Below the pieces are notes generated by a model, which searched no databases, was not told where the DNA came from, and was given only the letters and a program-made list of their open reading frames with translations. A DNA stretch of 6,502 nucleotides, from contig JAHFTI010000250.1 in NCBI GenBank assembly GCA_023265535.1, positions 1-6,502 of the forward strand, in the 5' to 3' direction. Positions 1 to 5,867 of this stretch are shown in pieces. A program made the position numbers and the translations under genes. This stretch comes from Opitutaceae bacterium. GTDB taxonomy: Bacteria; Verrucomicrobiota; Verrucomicrobiia; Opitutales; Opitutaceae. The stretch's first letter is position 1. Every line of letters begins with the position of its first letter.

Positions 1-62
1 TGCGATGCAGGCTCTCCCCCTCGAGCTGGAGACCCGCATCGAGGGGGAGAGCCTGCATCGCA
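1..62. repeat. Perfect 24-bp inverted repeat with 14-nt loop at the window edge
   Basis: Positions 1-24 are the exact reverse complement of 39-62, with a 14-nt spacer (25-38). The repeat lies inside the glucosidase reading frame and includes its first ATG. The arm starts at base 1, so it may extend to the left beyond view. A perfect 24-bp hairpin inside the coding sequence of a conserved enzyme is unexpected. It may be a fold-back assembly or amplification artefact at a contig end, or a true hairpin at the gene start. The sequence shown cannot separate these. Confidence 0.95.
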
Positions 63-2428
63 TCGCCCTTTCCTCGGATGGCAGCCTCTCGCTCCAGCCC
101 GAGGGCCAGGCGGCCCCGCTGCTGAGGGGCTGCGCCGCCGCCACCTTCGGCGTGTGCGGGCAGTCCTGGCTCCTCCAGTTCCGCCGCGAACCCGACATGC
201 AGTTCTACGGGCTGGGGGAACACAGCCAGGGCCTTGAGAAGGGCGGCCAGCGCGTGAGGTTCTGGAACACCGATGTCGCCGGCGACTACGCCCCCTCGCA
301 GCTCCGCGACGGCTTCGCCAACCCGATGTACGTGTCGATCCCCTGGCTCATCGTGAAGCAGGGCAACCGCTACGTCGGCATCCTGGTCAACAACCCCGGC
401 GCGGTCTTCATGGACCTCGCCTCCAACTTCGTGTGGAACGAGGGCAATGAGGAGGACCGCCGCCGCTCCAGCTTCTACGTGGGCGCCCCGTCCGGGAAGC
501 CCGAGCTCTACCTGATCTCCGGGCCCGACCTTCCCTCGCTGCTTTCCAAGTACCAGACCCTCGTGGGCCGCACGCCGCTCCCGCCCCTGTGGGCGCTCGG
601 CCACCAGCAATGCCGCTGGGGCTACGCCTCCCCCGAGGACCTCCTCTCCCTCGACGAGGGCTTCCGCAGGAACCGCATTCCCTGCGACGGGCTCTGGCTC
701 GACATCGACTACATGGACGCCTACCGCGTCTTCACCTTCAACCCCGCCCTCTGGGGCGACGAGGAGAAGACCCGCGCCGTGCTGGCCAGGCTCGCCGCGC
801 AGGGCCGCCGCGTCGTCCCCATCCTCGATCCCGGCGTCAAGGCCGAGAAGGGCTATGCGGTGTGCGACGAAGGCCTGCGCCAGGGCGTGTTCTGCCTCAC
901 GCCCGAGGGCCTGCCCTTCAACGGCTTTGTGTGGCCGGGCAAGACCCACATGCCCGACTTCAGCCTGCCCGAGGCGCGCGCCTGGTGGGCCGAGTGTGTG
1001 CGCCGCTTCGCGAGCCTGGGCCTGGGCGGCGCCTGGCTCGACATGAACGACCCCGCCCTCGGCGCCGTCGATTCGGAGGCGATGCTCTTCGACCGCGGCC
1101 ATCGTCCGCACGCGTATTACCATAACCAATACGCGCTCGGCATGGCGAAGGCCTCCCGCGAGGGTTTCCTCGCCGCGCAGCCGCGCCGCCGCCCCTTCCT
1201 GATCAGCCGCAGCGCCTTCATCTCCAGCGCGCGCCACACCGCGGTCTGGACGGGGGACAATGTCTCCAACTGGCACCATCTCCGGCTGAGCATCCCGACC
1301 TCGCTCGGTCTCGCAATGTCGGGCATTCCCTTCAACGGCCCCGATGTCGGCGGCTTCCTCGACGACACCACGCCGGCCCTCATCACCGCGTGGTACAAGG
1401 CCTGCTTCCTGTTTCCCTTCCTGCGCAACCACTCCTGCGCCGGCACGCGCCACCAGGAGCCCTGGGCCCTTGGCACGGCCACCTGCCGCAACATCGCCCG
1501 CTACATCCGCCTCCGCTACAAGCTGCTGCCCTACCTGTACCAGCTCTTCGTCGCTCAGGAGGAGCGCGGCGAGGCCATCCTGCGCCCGCTGTTCCATGAC
1601 TTCGAGGACAGCCCCTCTCTTTCCCTCGGCCCCATCGCCGACCAATACCTTGTCGGCCCCTCGATCCTGCAGGCTCCCCTCCTTGAGGAAGACCAGACCG
1701 CCCGCACCCTGATCCTTCCGGGTGAGAACCTCTGGTATTCCGCGCAGGAGGGCCGCTGGCTCGAGCCCGGCCGCGTGCGTGCCAGCGCCCCCGGCGGCGC
1801 CACCCCGCTCTTCGTGCGCGAGGGCGCCATCCTCCCGATGCAGCCGGGCGAGCGCAGCGACAACCGCAACGACCTTTCCGAGGTGGAGCTCCATTGCTTC
1901 CTGCGCCTGGACAGCACCGAGAGCGCCGTGCTGCGCTACGCCTTCGACGATGGCGAGAGCCTCGATTACCGGAGCGGCGCGCGCAGCTCCTTCATCGTCG
2001 AGGCCTGGAGCCTCCCCGACGGCGGCCTCTCGATACGCCTGCGCGACATCCACTCCGGCGCCGGCCCCGCCCGCATCCGCGTGGTGGTGTATGACAAATT
2101 CAAATACATCCGTGTGGCCGAGGGCGCGAGGACGCGCCTGCTCGACGTCGAGTCCTTCGGCTGGACCTTCACGGGCCGCCGCCTGCGTGCGGTGGCCGGT
2201 CCCTGGCTGCGCGTGGGCTCGGCTGCACCGGCTTCCACCCCCGGCGCCTCCGTGAATGGAGTCGCCGCCAGCTCCGGCTCCGGTGTGGGCGCAGGCACGG
2301 TCTCCAGCTCCGCGGCCACCGCCGCCGCCACCGCCGTTTCCGCCGCTCCCGCAGCGGACTTGCCGCCGCCCCTTTCCGCCTCCCGCGCCAAATCCAGGAC
2401 ACGCAGCCCCTCGCTTGCGTCCCCCTGA
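5..2428 (+). CDS. GH31 alpha-glucosidase (maltase type), possibly 5'-partial
   Basis: Glycoside hydrolase family 31 retaining alpha-glucosidase, expected to release glucose from the non-reducing end of maltose or malto-oligosaccharides. Domains in order: an N-terminal beta-sandwich with YGLGE at residues 68-72; a (beta/alpha)8 barrel with WLDIDYMD at 231-238; the nucleophile motif WLDMND with Asp346; the acid/base motif WTGDN with Asp418; RNH at 474-476; EPW at 485-487; then C-terminal beta domains to about residue 737. The layout closely resembles archaeal MalA, whose nucleophile is Asp320, so the ATG at 5 gives a near-complete protein. However, the frame is open to the window edge and no ribosome binding site can be seen, so the true start may lie further left. 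No signal peptide is visible, so a cytoplasmic location is inferred, consistent with the transporter 26 nt downstream. Odd points: Asp349 stands where the family usually has Glu (DMNEP), and residues 738-807 are an Ala/Ser/Pro-rich tail. The family call is very secure; substrate is inferred. Confidence 0.95.
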   Translation: MQALPLELETRIEGESLHRIALSSDGSLSLQPEGQAAPLLRGCAAATFGVCGQSWLLQFRREPDMQFYGLGEHSQGLEKGGQRVRFWNTDVAGDYAPSQLRDGFANPMYVSIPWLIVKQGNRYVGILVNNPGAVFMDLASNFVWNEGNEEDRRRSSFYVGAPSGKPELYLISGPDLPSLLSKYQTLVGRTPLPPLWALGHQQCRWGYASPEDLLSLDEGFRRNRIPCDGLWLDIDYMDAYRVFTFNPALWGDEEKTRAVLARLAAQGRRVVPILDPGVKAEKGYAVCDEGLRQGVFCLTPEGLPFNGFVWPGKTHMPDFSLPEARAWWAECVRRFASLGLGGAWLDMNDPALGAVDSEAMLFDRGHRPHAYYHNQYALGMAKASREGFLAAQPRRRPFLISRSAFISSARHTAVWTGDNVSNWHHLRLSIPTSLGLAMSGIPFNGPDVGGFLDDTTPALITAWYKACFLFPFLRNHSCAGTRHQEPWALGTATCRNIARYIRLRYKLLPYLYQLFVAQEERGEAILRPLFHDFEDSPSLSLGPIADQYLVGPSILQAPLLEEDQTARTLILPGENLWYSAQEGRWLEPGRVRASAPGGATPLFVREGAILPMQPGERSDNRNDLSEVELHCFLRLDSTESAVLRYAFDDGESLDYRSGARSSFIVEAWSLPDGGLSIRLRDIHSGAGPARIRVVVYDKFKYIRVAEGARTRLLDVESFGWTFTGRRLRAVAGPWLRVGSAAPASTPGASVNGVAASSGSGVGAGTVSSSAATAAATAVSAAPAADLPPPLSASRAKSRTRSPSLASP

Positions 2429-2440
2429 GCAATCTCCCAC

Positions 2441-2446
2441 AAAGGA
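2441..2446 (+). promoter_or_regulatory. Ribosome binding site of the sugar transporter gene
   Basis: AAAGGA lies 8 nt before the ATG at 2455, in the 26-nt gap after the glucosidase stop. It fixes the transporter start and, with no terminator or obvious promoter in the gap, supports co-transcription of the two genes. It is the clearest Shine-Dalgarno site in the window. Confidence 0.75.
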
Positions 2447-2454
2447 TCCACCCC

Positions 2455-3813
2455 ATGAACCCCACGCAGCCACGGCTTTCGCTTCCTGCCATCTTCAACA
2501 TGAGCTTCGGCTTTCTGGGCATCCAGTTCGGCTGGGGCCTGCAGATGGCCAACATGAGCCCCATCTACTCGTACCTCGGCGCGGCCGACGAGCAGATCGC
2601 CATGCTCTGGCTCGCCGCCCCGCTCACCGGCCTGCTCGTGCAGCCGATCATCGGCGCGATGAGCGACCGCACCTGGTGCCGGCTCGGCCGCCGCCGCCCC
2701 TATTTCCTGGTTGGCGCGATCCTCAGCTCCCTCGCCCTGATCCTCATGCCCAACTCCGGCCTGCTCGCCGAGTGGCTGATCCCGCACCTGCCCAAGTTCT
2801 ACATGGCGGCCGGCCTGCTGTGGATCCTTGACGCCTCGATCAACATCTCGATGGAGCCCTTCCGCGCCTTCGTCGCCGACAAGCTCCCGGGCGAGCAGCG
2901 TGGCACGGGTTTTGCGATGCAGAGTGTCTTCATCGGAATCGGCGCCGTCGTCGCCGGCATGCTGCCCTACATCCTGCGCAATTGGTTTGGCGTGAGCAGT
3001 GAGGCGGACGGGGCGAACGCCCTTCCGACCAACGTGAAGATCTCCTTTTACCTCGGTGCCGCCGCCTTCTTCACGGCGGTGATGTACACCATTGTCACCA
3101 CCAAGGAAACCCCTCCGGCCGACCTCGAGGCCTTCAAGCGCCAGAAGAAGGAAAGCCGCGGCGTGGGCCCCCTGCTCCGTGAGATCCAGCATGCGCTTGC
3201 CCACATGCCCTCCACCATGAAGCGGCTTGCGGTGGTGCAGTTCTTCACCTGGCTCGGCCTCTTCTGCATGTGGCTCCACTTCTCGAATGCCGTCCCTGTG
3301 ATCTTCGGCAGCAACGACCCGACTTCCGACCTCTTCAAGCGCGGCGCCGAGTGGGCGGGCATGTGTTACGCCGCCAAGGACGCCGTCACCTTCGTCGCCG
3401 CCTTCGCCCTGATGTGGCTGGCGAACAAGCTAGACCGCCGCCGGGTGCATGCCACCTGTCTTTCGCTCGGGGCCATCGGCCTGCTTTCCCTCGGCCTGCT
3501 GCACGGTGAGCAGCAGCGTTTCCTCGTGATGGGCGCCATTGCCCTGGGCGGCATTGCCTGGGCCTCCATTCTCTCGATGCCCTATGCCATCCTCTCGGGC
3601 TCGCTGCCCAAGGAGCGCATGGGCGTGTACATGGGCATCTTCAACTTTTTCATCGTCCTCCCCGAGATTCTCGCCGCGCTCTTCTTTGGCGACCTCGTGA
3701 AGACCTACCTGCACGGAAACCTCGTGTGGGCCGTGATGGCCGGCGGCGTGTTCATGCTCATCGCCGCCGCGCTGCTCACCCTGGTGCCGAAGGAAGCCCC
3801 GGCCGAGGCCTGA
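2455..3813 (+). CDS. MFS sugar:cation symporter, SLC45/GPH-like (likely maltose or alpha-glucoside importer)
   Basis: Inner-membrane permease of the major facilitator superfamily, 452 residues, the usual length for a 12-helix carrier. The first helix (about residues 11-33) carries FGFLGIQFGWGLQMANMSPIY, typical of SLC45/GPH-like bacterial sugar transporters. MFS motif A follows helix 2 as G67-x-x-S70-D71-R72 with GRRRP at 78-82. A hydrophilic central loop rich in Lys, Arg and Glu (about 220-250) separates the two six-helix halves, and the protein ends in a short charged cytoplasmic tail. Expected role: proton- or sodium-coupled uptake of a disaccharide. Location directly behind a GH31 alpha-glucosidase, with a good ribosome binding site, points to maltose or another alpha-glucoside. 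The substrate is inferred from context; the closest known analogue type is the maltose MFS transporter class of Gram-negative bacteria. The family assignment is secure. Confidence 0.92.
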   Translation: MNPTQPRLSLPAIFNMSFGFLGIQFGWGLQMANMSPIYSYLGAADEQIAMLWLAAPLTGLLVQPIIGAMSDRTWCRLGRRRPYFLVGAILSSLALILMPNSGLLAEWLIPHLPKFYMAAGLLWILDASINISMEPFRAFVADKLPGEQRGTGFAMQSVFIGIGAVVAGMLPYILRNWFGVSSEADGANALPTNVKISFYLGAAAFFTAVMYTIVTTKETPPADLEAFKRQKKESRGVGPLLREIQHALAHMPSTMKRLAVVQFFTWLGLFCMWLHFSNAVPVIFGSNDPTSDLFKRGAEWAGMCYAAKDAVTFVAAFALMWLANKLDRRRVHATCLSLGAIGLLSLGLLHGEQQRFLVMGAIALGGIAWASILSMPYAILSGSLPKERMGVYMGIFNFFIVLPEILAALFFGDLVKTYLHGNLVWAVMAGGVFMLIAAALLTLVPKEAPAEA

Positions 3814-3843
3814 GCCGCGCCCTCCGCCTGAGCCTGAAAGCAA

Positions 3844-3886
3844 AAAGACCCGGGGCAGCCTTTGGCGCCCAGGGTCTTTGTTTTTT
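3844..3886. terminator. Rho-independent terminator between convergent genes
   Basis: AAAGACCC (3844-3851) pairs perfectly with GGGTCTTT (3872-3879). The inner bases GGG (3852-3854) can also pair with CCC (3868-3870) around one bulged A. The plus-strand stem is followed by G and six T (3881-3886), a classical terminator for the glucosidase-transporter operon. On the other strand, the run of A at 3842-3846 gives a U-tract partly inside the stem, so it may also terminate the convergent regulator gene, which ends at 3905. Confidence 0.88.
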
Positions 3887-3904
3887 ACGGGTATCCGTCG
3901 TCCC

Positions 3905-4960
3905 TCAGTTGCTGTCGCGCCGCGCCGGATGCGGCACGCCCGGGCTGAAGTCGGTGTGGTCGAAGTACACCGTCTTGGGTTTCTCCTCGGGTTGTTGTCG
4001 ACGCGCGCTGCTGAGGCTGCGGAATTCCAGCGGCGTGCTGCCCTTGTGCTGCTTGAACACGCGGGCGAAGTAGGCCGGGTCGGCGAAGCCGGTGGAGTAG
4101 GCGATCTCGGAGATGGTCATGGCCGAGCCCTCGAGGGCCAGGATCGCACCCTCGATGCGGATGCGCTGGATGTAGTGGGTGAGTTTTTCCTTGGTCTCCG
4201 TGTGGAAGAGGTGGCTGAGGTAGTCGGGCGAGCAGCCGAGGGTCTCCGCGATGTGTTGCACGCAGAGGTCGGGGTTCGAGAATTGCTCACGCACGAGGCA
4301 CTTGGCCTGGTAGACCTTGCCGATGTCGCCGTTGAGGCGGCCGGAGCCGGTCTCCACGATGTTGCGGAAGAGGCCGAGCAGGGCGAGCATCATGCCCTTG
4401 ACCACGGCGTCGCGCGCAGGGCTTTGCATCGCGTGTGCCTGGGTGATGCCGTTGCAGAGGGTGAGGAAGACGTCGAGATTCGGCGCGTCGAAGAACTCGA
4501 TGGCCTCGATGTCGGGCTTGCCGGGCGACGCCTCGTAGGCGAAGTGCAGGCTGAGCGTGTGGTTGTAGAAGCCGGCCACGAGGTTGCGGAAGGGGCGGTT
4601 GGGCTCGCTGTGGATCGTCTCACCGTGGGCGATGCCCGCGGGCATGATGCAGATCTCGTCGGGTCCGAGGGCGAAGCTTTCCTTGGAGCAGCGGAACTTG
4701 GTGGTGCCCTGCAGGCCGAGGAAGAATTCCGGCCTGTAGTGGTAGTGCATGCCCTTGATGCGCTGGCCCGGCCTGGTCTCGTGGGGGACGCGCAGGGGAA
4801 GTTGTTGATGGTCGGCGAGTCGGATGGCGCGGTCGAAGACCTTGCGCATTTCGGCTCGGTTTTCGTGGCTCAGGGGCGGGGCGTTGAAGATGGCCTTCTG
4901 CTCCGCGGAATCATGCGCAGGGTCCGCACGATGATGTAGGCTCGGGGTTGTAGCGATCAT
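3905..4960 (-). CDS. AraC-family transcriptional regulator with cupin sensor domain
   Basis: DNA-binding regulator of 351 residues. The N-terminal half is an AraC-type cupin: HYHYRPEFF (72-80) followed by FALGPDEICIMPAGIAHGE (96-114), the usual ligand pocket and the turn with a Pro and a His. The C-terminal half has two helix-turn-helix units. The first is around 231-252 (HIAETLGCSPDYLSHLF). The second, at 283-314, matches the AraC signature (ISEIAYSTGFADPAYFARVFKQH, then STPLEFR). A polar tail of about 35 residues follows. The start at 4960 has no clear Shine-Dalgarno site; the next in-frame ATG (Met38, 4847-4849) would still keep both domains, so the first 37 residues are uncertain. The gene converges on the sugar operon, and the expected role is activation of that operon by its sugar. 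A 21-bp-spaced direct repeat just upstream suggests autoregulation. The family call is secure; the regulated genes are inferred. Confidence 0.93.
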   Translation of the reverse strand: MIATTPSLHHRADPAHDSAEQKAIFNAPPLSHENRAEMRKVFDRAIRLADHQQLPLRVPHETRPGQRIKGMHYHYRPEFFLGLQGTTKFRCSKESFALGPDEICIMPAGIAHGETIHSEPNRPFRNLVAGFYNHTLSLHFAYEASPGKPDIEAIEFFDAPNLDVFLTLCNGITQAHAMQSPARDAVVKGMMLALLGLFRNIVETGSGRLNGDIGKVYQAKCLVREQFSNPDLCVQHIAETLGCSPDYLSHLFHTETKEKLTHYIQRIRIEGAILALEGSAMTISEIAYSTGFADPAYFARVFKQHKGSTPLEFRSLSSARRQQPEEKPKTVYFDHTDFSPGVPHPARRDSN

Positions 4961-4979
4961 CTCGTTGGGGGAATTGTTC

Positions 4980-5007
4980 AGGAAATCTAGCTATTTTCCT
5001 AGGAAAT
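4980..5007. promoter_or_regulatory. Candidate AraC-type operator: AGGAAAT direct repeat at 21-bp spacing
   Basis: AGGAAAT occurs at 4980-4986 and again at 5001-5007, exactly 21 bp (two helical turns) apart. That is the half-site spacing used by AraC itself. An inverted copy of the core lies between them, so 4995-5006 is the perfect palindrome TTTCCTAGGAAA. The site is 20-47 bp upstream of the regulator start. It is inferred to be the protein's own binding site; binding is not shown by the sequence. Confidence 0.45.
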
Positions 5008-5011
5008 ACAA
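4984..5011 (-). promoter_or_regulatory. Possible promoter of the AraC gene, overlapping the direct repeat
   Basis: Reading the minus strand, TTGTAT (5006-5011) could serve as a -35 and TAGATT (4984-4989) as a -10, with a 16-nt spacer. Each box keeps only part of the consensus. A transcript would start near 4977 and have a leader of under 20 nt. Each box overlaps one AGGAAAT copy, which would fit repression by the regulator. Weak evidence on its own. Confidence 0.3.
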
Positions 5012-5105
5012 ACCAACTGCAGGCCGGACCTAGGTTTTGTCCTATGGACAGAAGAATTGTGAGGTACCCAAGCTTTTCTAATGCTGTAGCTCTCTGGAAA
5101 CTAGG

Positions 5106-5193
5106 GGCCTGCAAAAGTGGCGTAGTTCTGCTGAGCGCCCCCATTTTCTCCTGTAAACCTGTTGTCTTGTGGCCGGTCGCCACTTTTGCGGCC
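5106..5193. repeat. 88-bp inverted-repeat unit of unknown type
   Basis: GCAAAAGTGGCG (5111-5122) is perfectly repeated in inverse as CGCCACTTTTGC (5178-5189). The match continues outward as GGCC on both sides (5106-5109 and 5190-5193), interrupted by one extra T at 5110. The 55 bp between the arms holds no recognisable gene. A second hairpin, GGCCGG/CCGGCC (5171-5176 with 5192-5197), overlaps the right arm. No T-tract follows either structure, so neither is a standard terminator. It could be a small non-autonomous element or the remnant of insertion sequence ends; no clear target duplication was found. Confidence 0.6.
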
Positions 5194-5224
5194 GGCCCAT
5201 CAAAAGAATTGTCCTAGTGTCGTC

Positions 5225-5644
5225 TCAGAGCAGTGTCTCCCAGCGTTCCCCTTTCCACGAATAGATGTTCAGGCGGCTGCGGTGGTCCTCGTCCTGGACG
5301 ACGACCCTGAATTCCTGCGAGTCGGGATGCATCCAATAGCTGACCGCGTCGTGGTCGCGCAGCTTGTTCGCCAGCTGCCGCGCCGCCTTCTCGGGCAACA
5401 TGCTCGCTGTCACCTCGCGAAAGCCCAGCTTGGCAGTCATTTCCAGCACCAGCAGCCGCTGGGTGGGGTTGAGCACAGGGGGGCGCCCCGTGCCCAGGCG
5501 ACGTGTCAGCAGGGAGCCCGTCCCCGCCCCGGCCCCGGCCCCCGGCCCCTGCGACTGCCCTGTGGCAGCCACCCGCCTCGCGCCCAGCCCGAAAGCTCCC
5601 GCCTGGAGTCCCCCGCCTGACGCGCCTGTGTTTCCCACCTGCAT
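5225..5644 (-). CDS. Small hypothetical protein with Gly/Ala-rich N-terminus
   Basis: I do not recognise this 139-residue protein. Residues 1-56 are low in complexity and rich in Gly and Ala (GAGAGAGTG near 35-43), encoded by a C/G-rich repetitive stretch around 5520-5550. Residues 57-139 look like a compact folded domain: a predicted helix (TQRLLVLEMTAKLG), a segment with EKAARQLANKLRDHD (85-99), then SYWMHPDSQEFRVVVQDEDHRSRLNIYSW, which suggests beta strands, and a short C-terminal end with two Trp. Codons here show the G/C-ending bias of the neighbouring genes, so I take it as real. There is no signal peptide or membrane helix. The ATG at 5644 has AAGG only 2 nt away; the GTG two codons later (5636-5638) sits 8 nt after that AAGG and is a plausible alternative start. 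It lies divergent to the GDSL hydrolase and is unlinked in function to the sugar genes as far as can be seen. Confidence 0.6.
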   Translation of the reverse strand: MQVGNTGASGGGLQAGAFGLGARRVAATGQSQGPGAGAGAGTGSLLTRRLGTGRPPVLNPTQRLLVLEMTAKLGFREVTASMLPEKAARQLANKLRDHDAVSYWMHPDSQEFRVVVQDEDHRSRLNIYSWKGERWETLL

Positions 5645-5685
5645 TGCCTTGGCGTATCGTCACGGTTGGGGCAGGCGTTGATCTA

Positions 5686-5710
5686 CTAATTGCATTAAAC
5701 TTGCAATTAG
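5686..5710. promoter_or_regulatory. Operator-like 9-bp dyad between divergent genes
   Basis: CTAATTGCA (5686-5694) and TGCAATTAG (5702-5710) are perfect inverted repeats separated by 7 nt (TTAAACT). This AT-rich spot stands out in the GC-rich gap between the small minus-strand gene, whose start is about 40 bp away, and the GDSL gene, about 160 bp away. Size and symmetry suit the binding site of a dimeric regulator acting near a promoter. No T-tract follows, so it is not a terminator. Which protein binds it is unknown. Confidence 0.4.
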
Positions 5711-5867
5711 GCTGGCGGGCCACTCTTGCCGCCGATAAAATGGGGCCCTCGTGGCCGACCTCTGCTGCCCGTCCACGTCGCATCAGGGCCGCCGCGTTCC
5801 GCCCGCTTGTCTGCCATACACTGGCAAGCCCGCGTTGTTTCCCCGCGTTGCCTGCCTCCTTCCTGCA

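Noticed and set aside
1966..3279. 437-residue open frame on the minus strand, opposite the end of the glucosidase and most of the transporter
   Set aside because: Its product is a His/Glu/Gly/Arg-rich composition typical of antisense reading of GC-rich codons, with no domain, and it overlaps two clearly real genes.
3878..4939. 353-residue plus-strand open frame opposite the AraC gene
   Set aside because: It mirrors the regulator codons, has a repetitive Val/Glu/Gly/Ala composition and includes the terminator region. The minus strand has the recognisable domains.
4911..5183. 90-residue minus-strand frame through the AT-rich gap, overlapping the regulator start
   Set aside because: No family resemblance, no ribosome site, it runs through the inverted repeat and candidate operator, and its end overlaps the regulator in another frame.
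5520..5550. GGCCCC-like tandem repeats inside the small gene
   Set aside because: Short, irregular low-complexity run explained by Gly/Ala codons; no regular unit suggesting a CRISPR array or a true tandem repeat.
5713..5730. Possible sigma-54 promoter (TGGC ... TTGC)
   Set aside because: The GG and GC dinucleotides are 12 nt apart rather than the required 10, so the -24/-12 geometry fails.
5736..5741. TAAAAT as a -10 box for the GDSL gene
   Set aside because: The hexamer is good, but no acceptable -35 lies 16-18 nt upstream, and the leader would be over 120 nt. Too weak to list as a promoter.
5812..5826. Short dyad TGCCA-N5-TGGCA upstream of the GDSL gene
   Set aside because: Only 5-bp arms, expected by chance in a region of this size.
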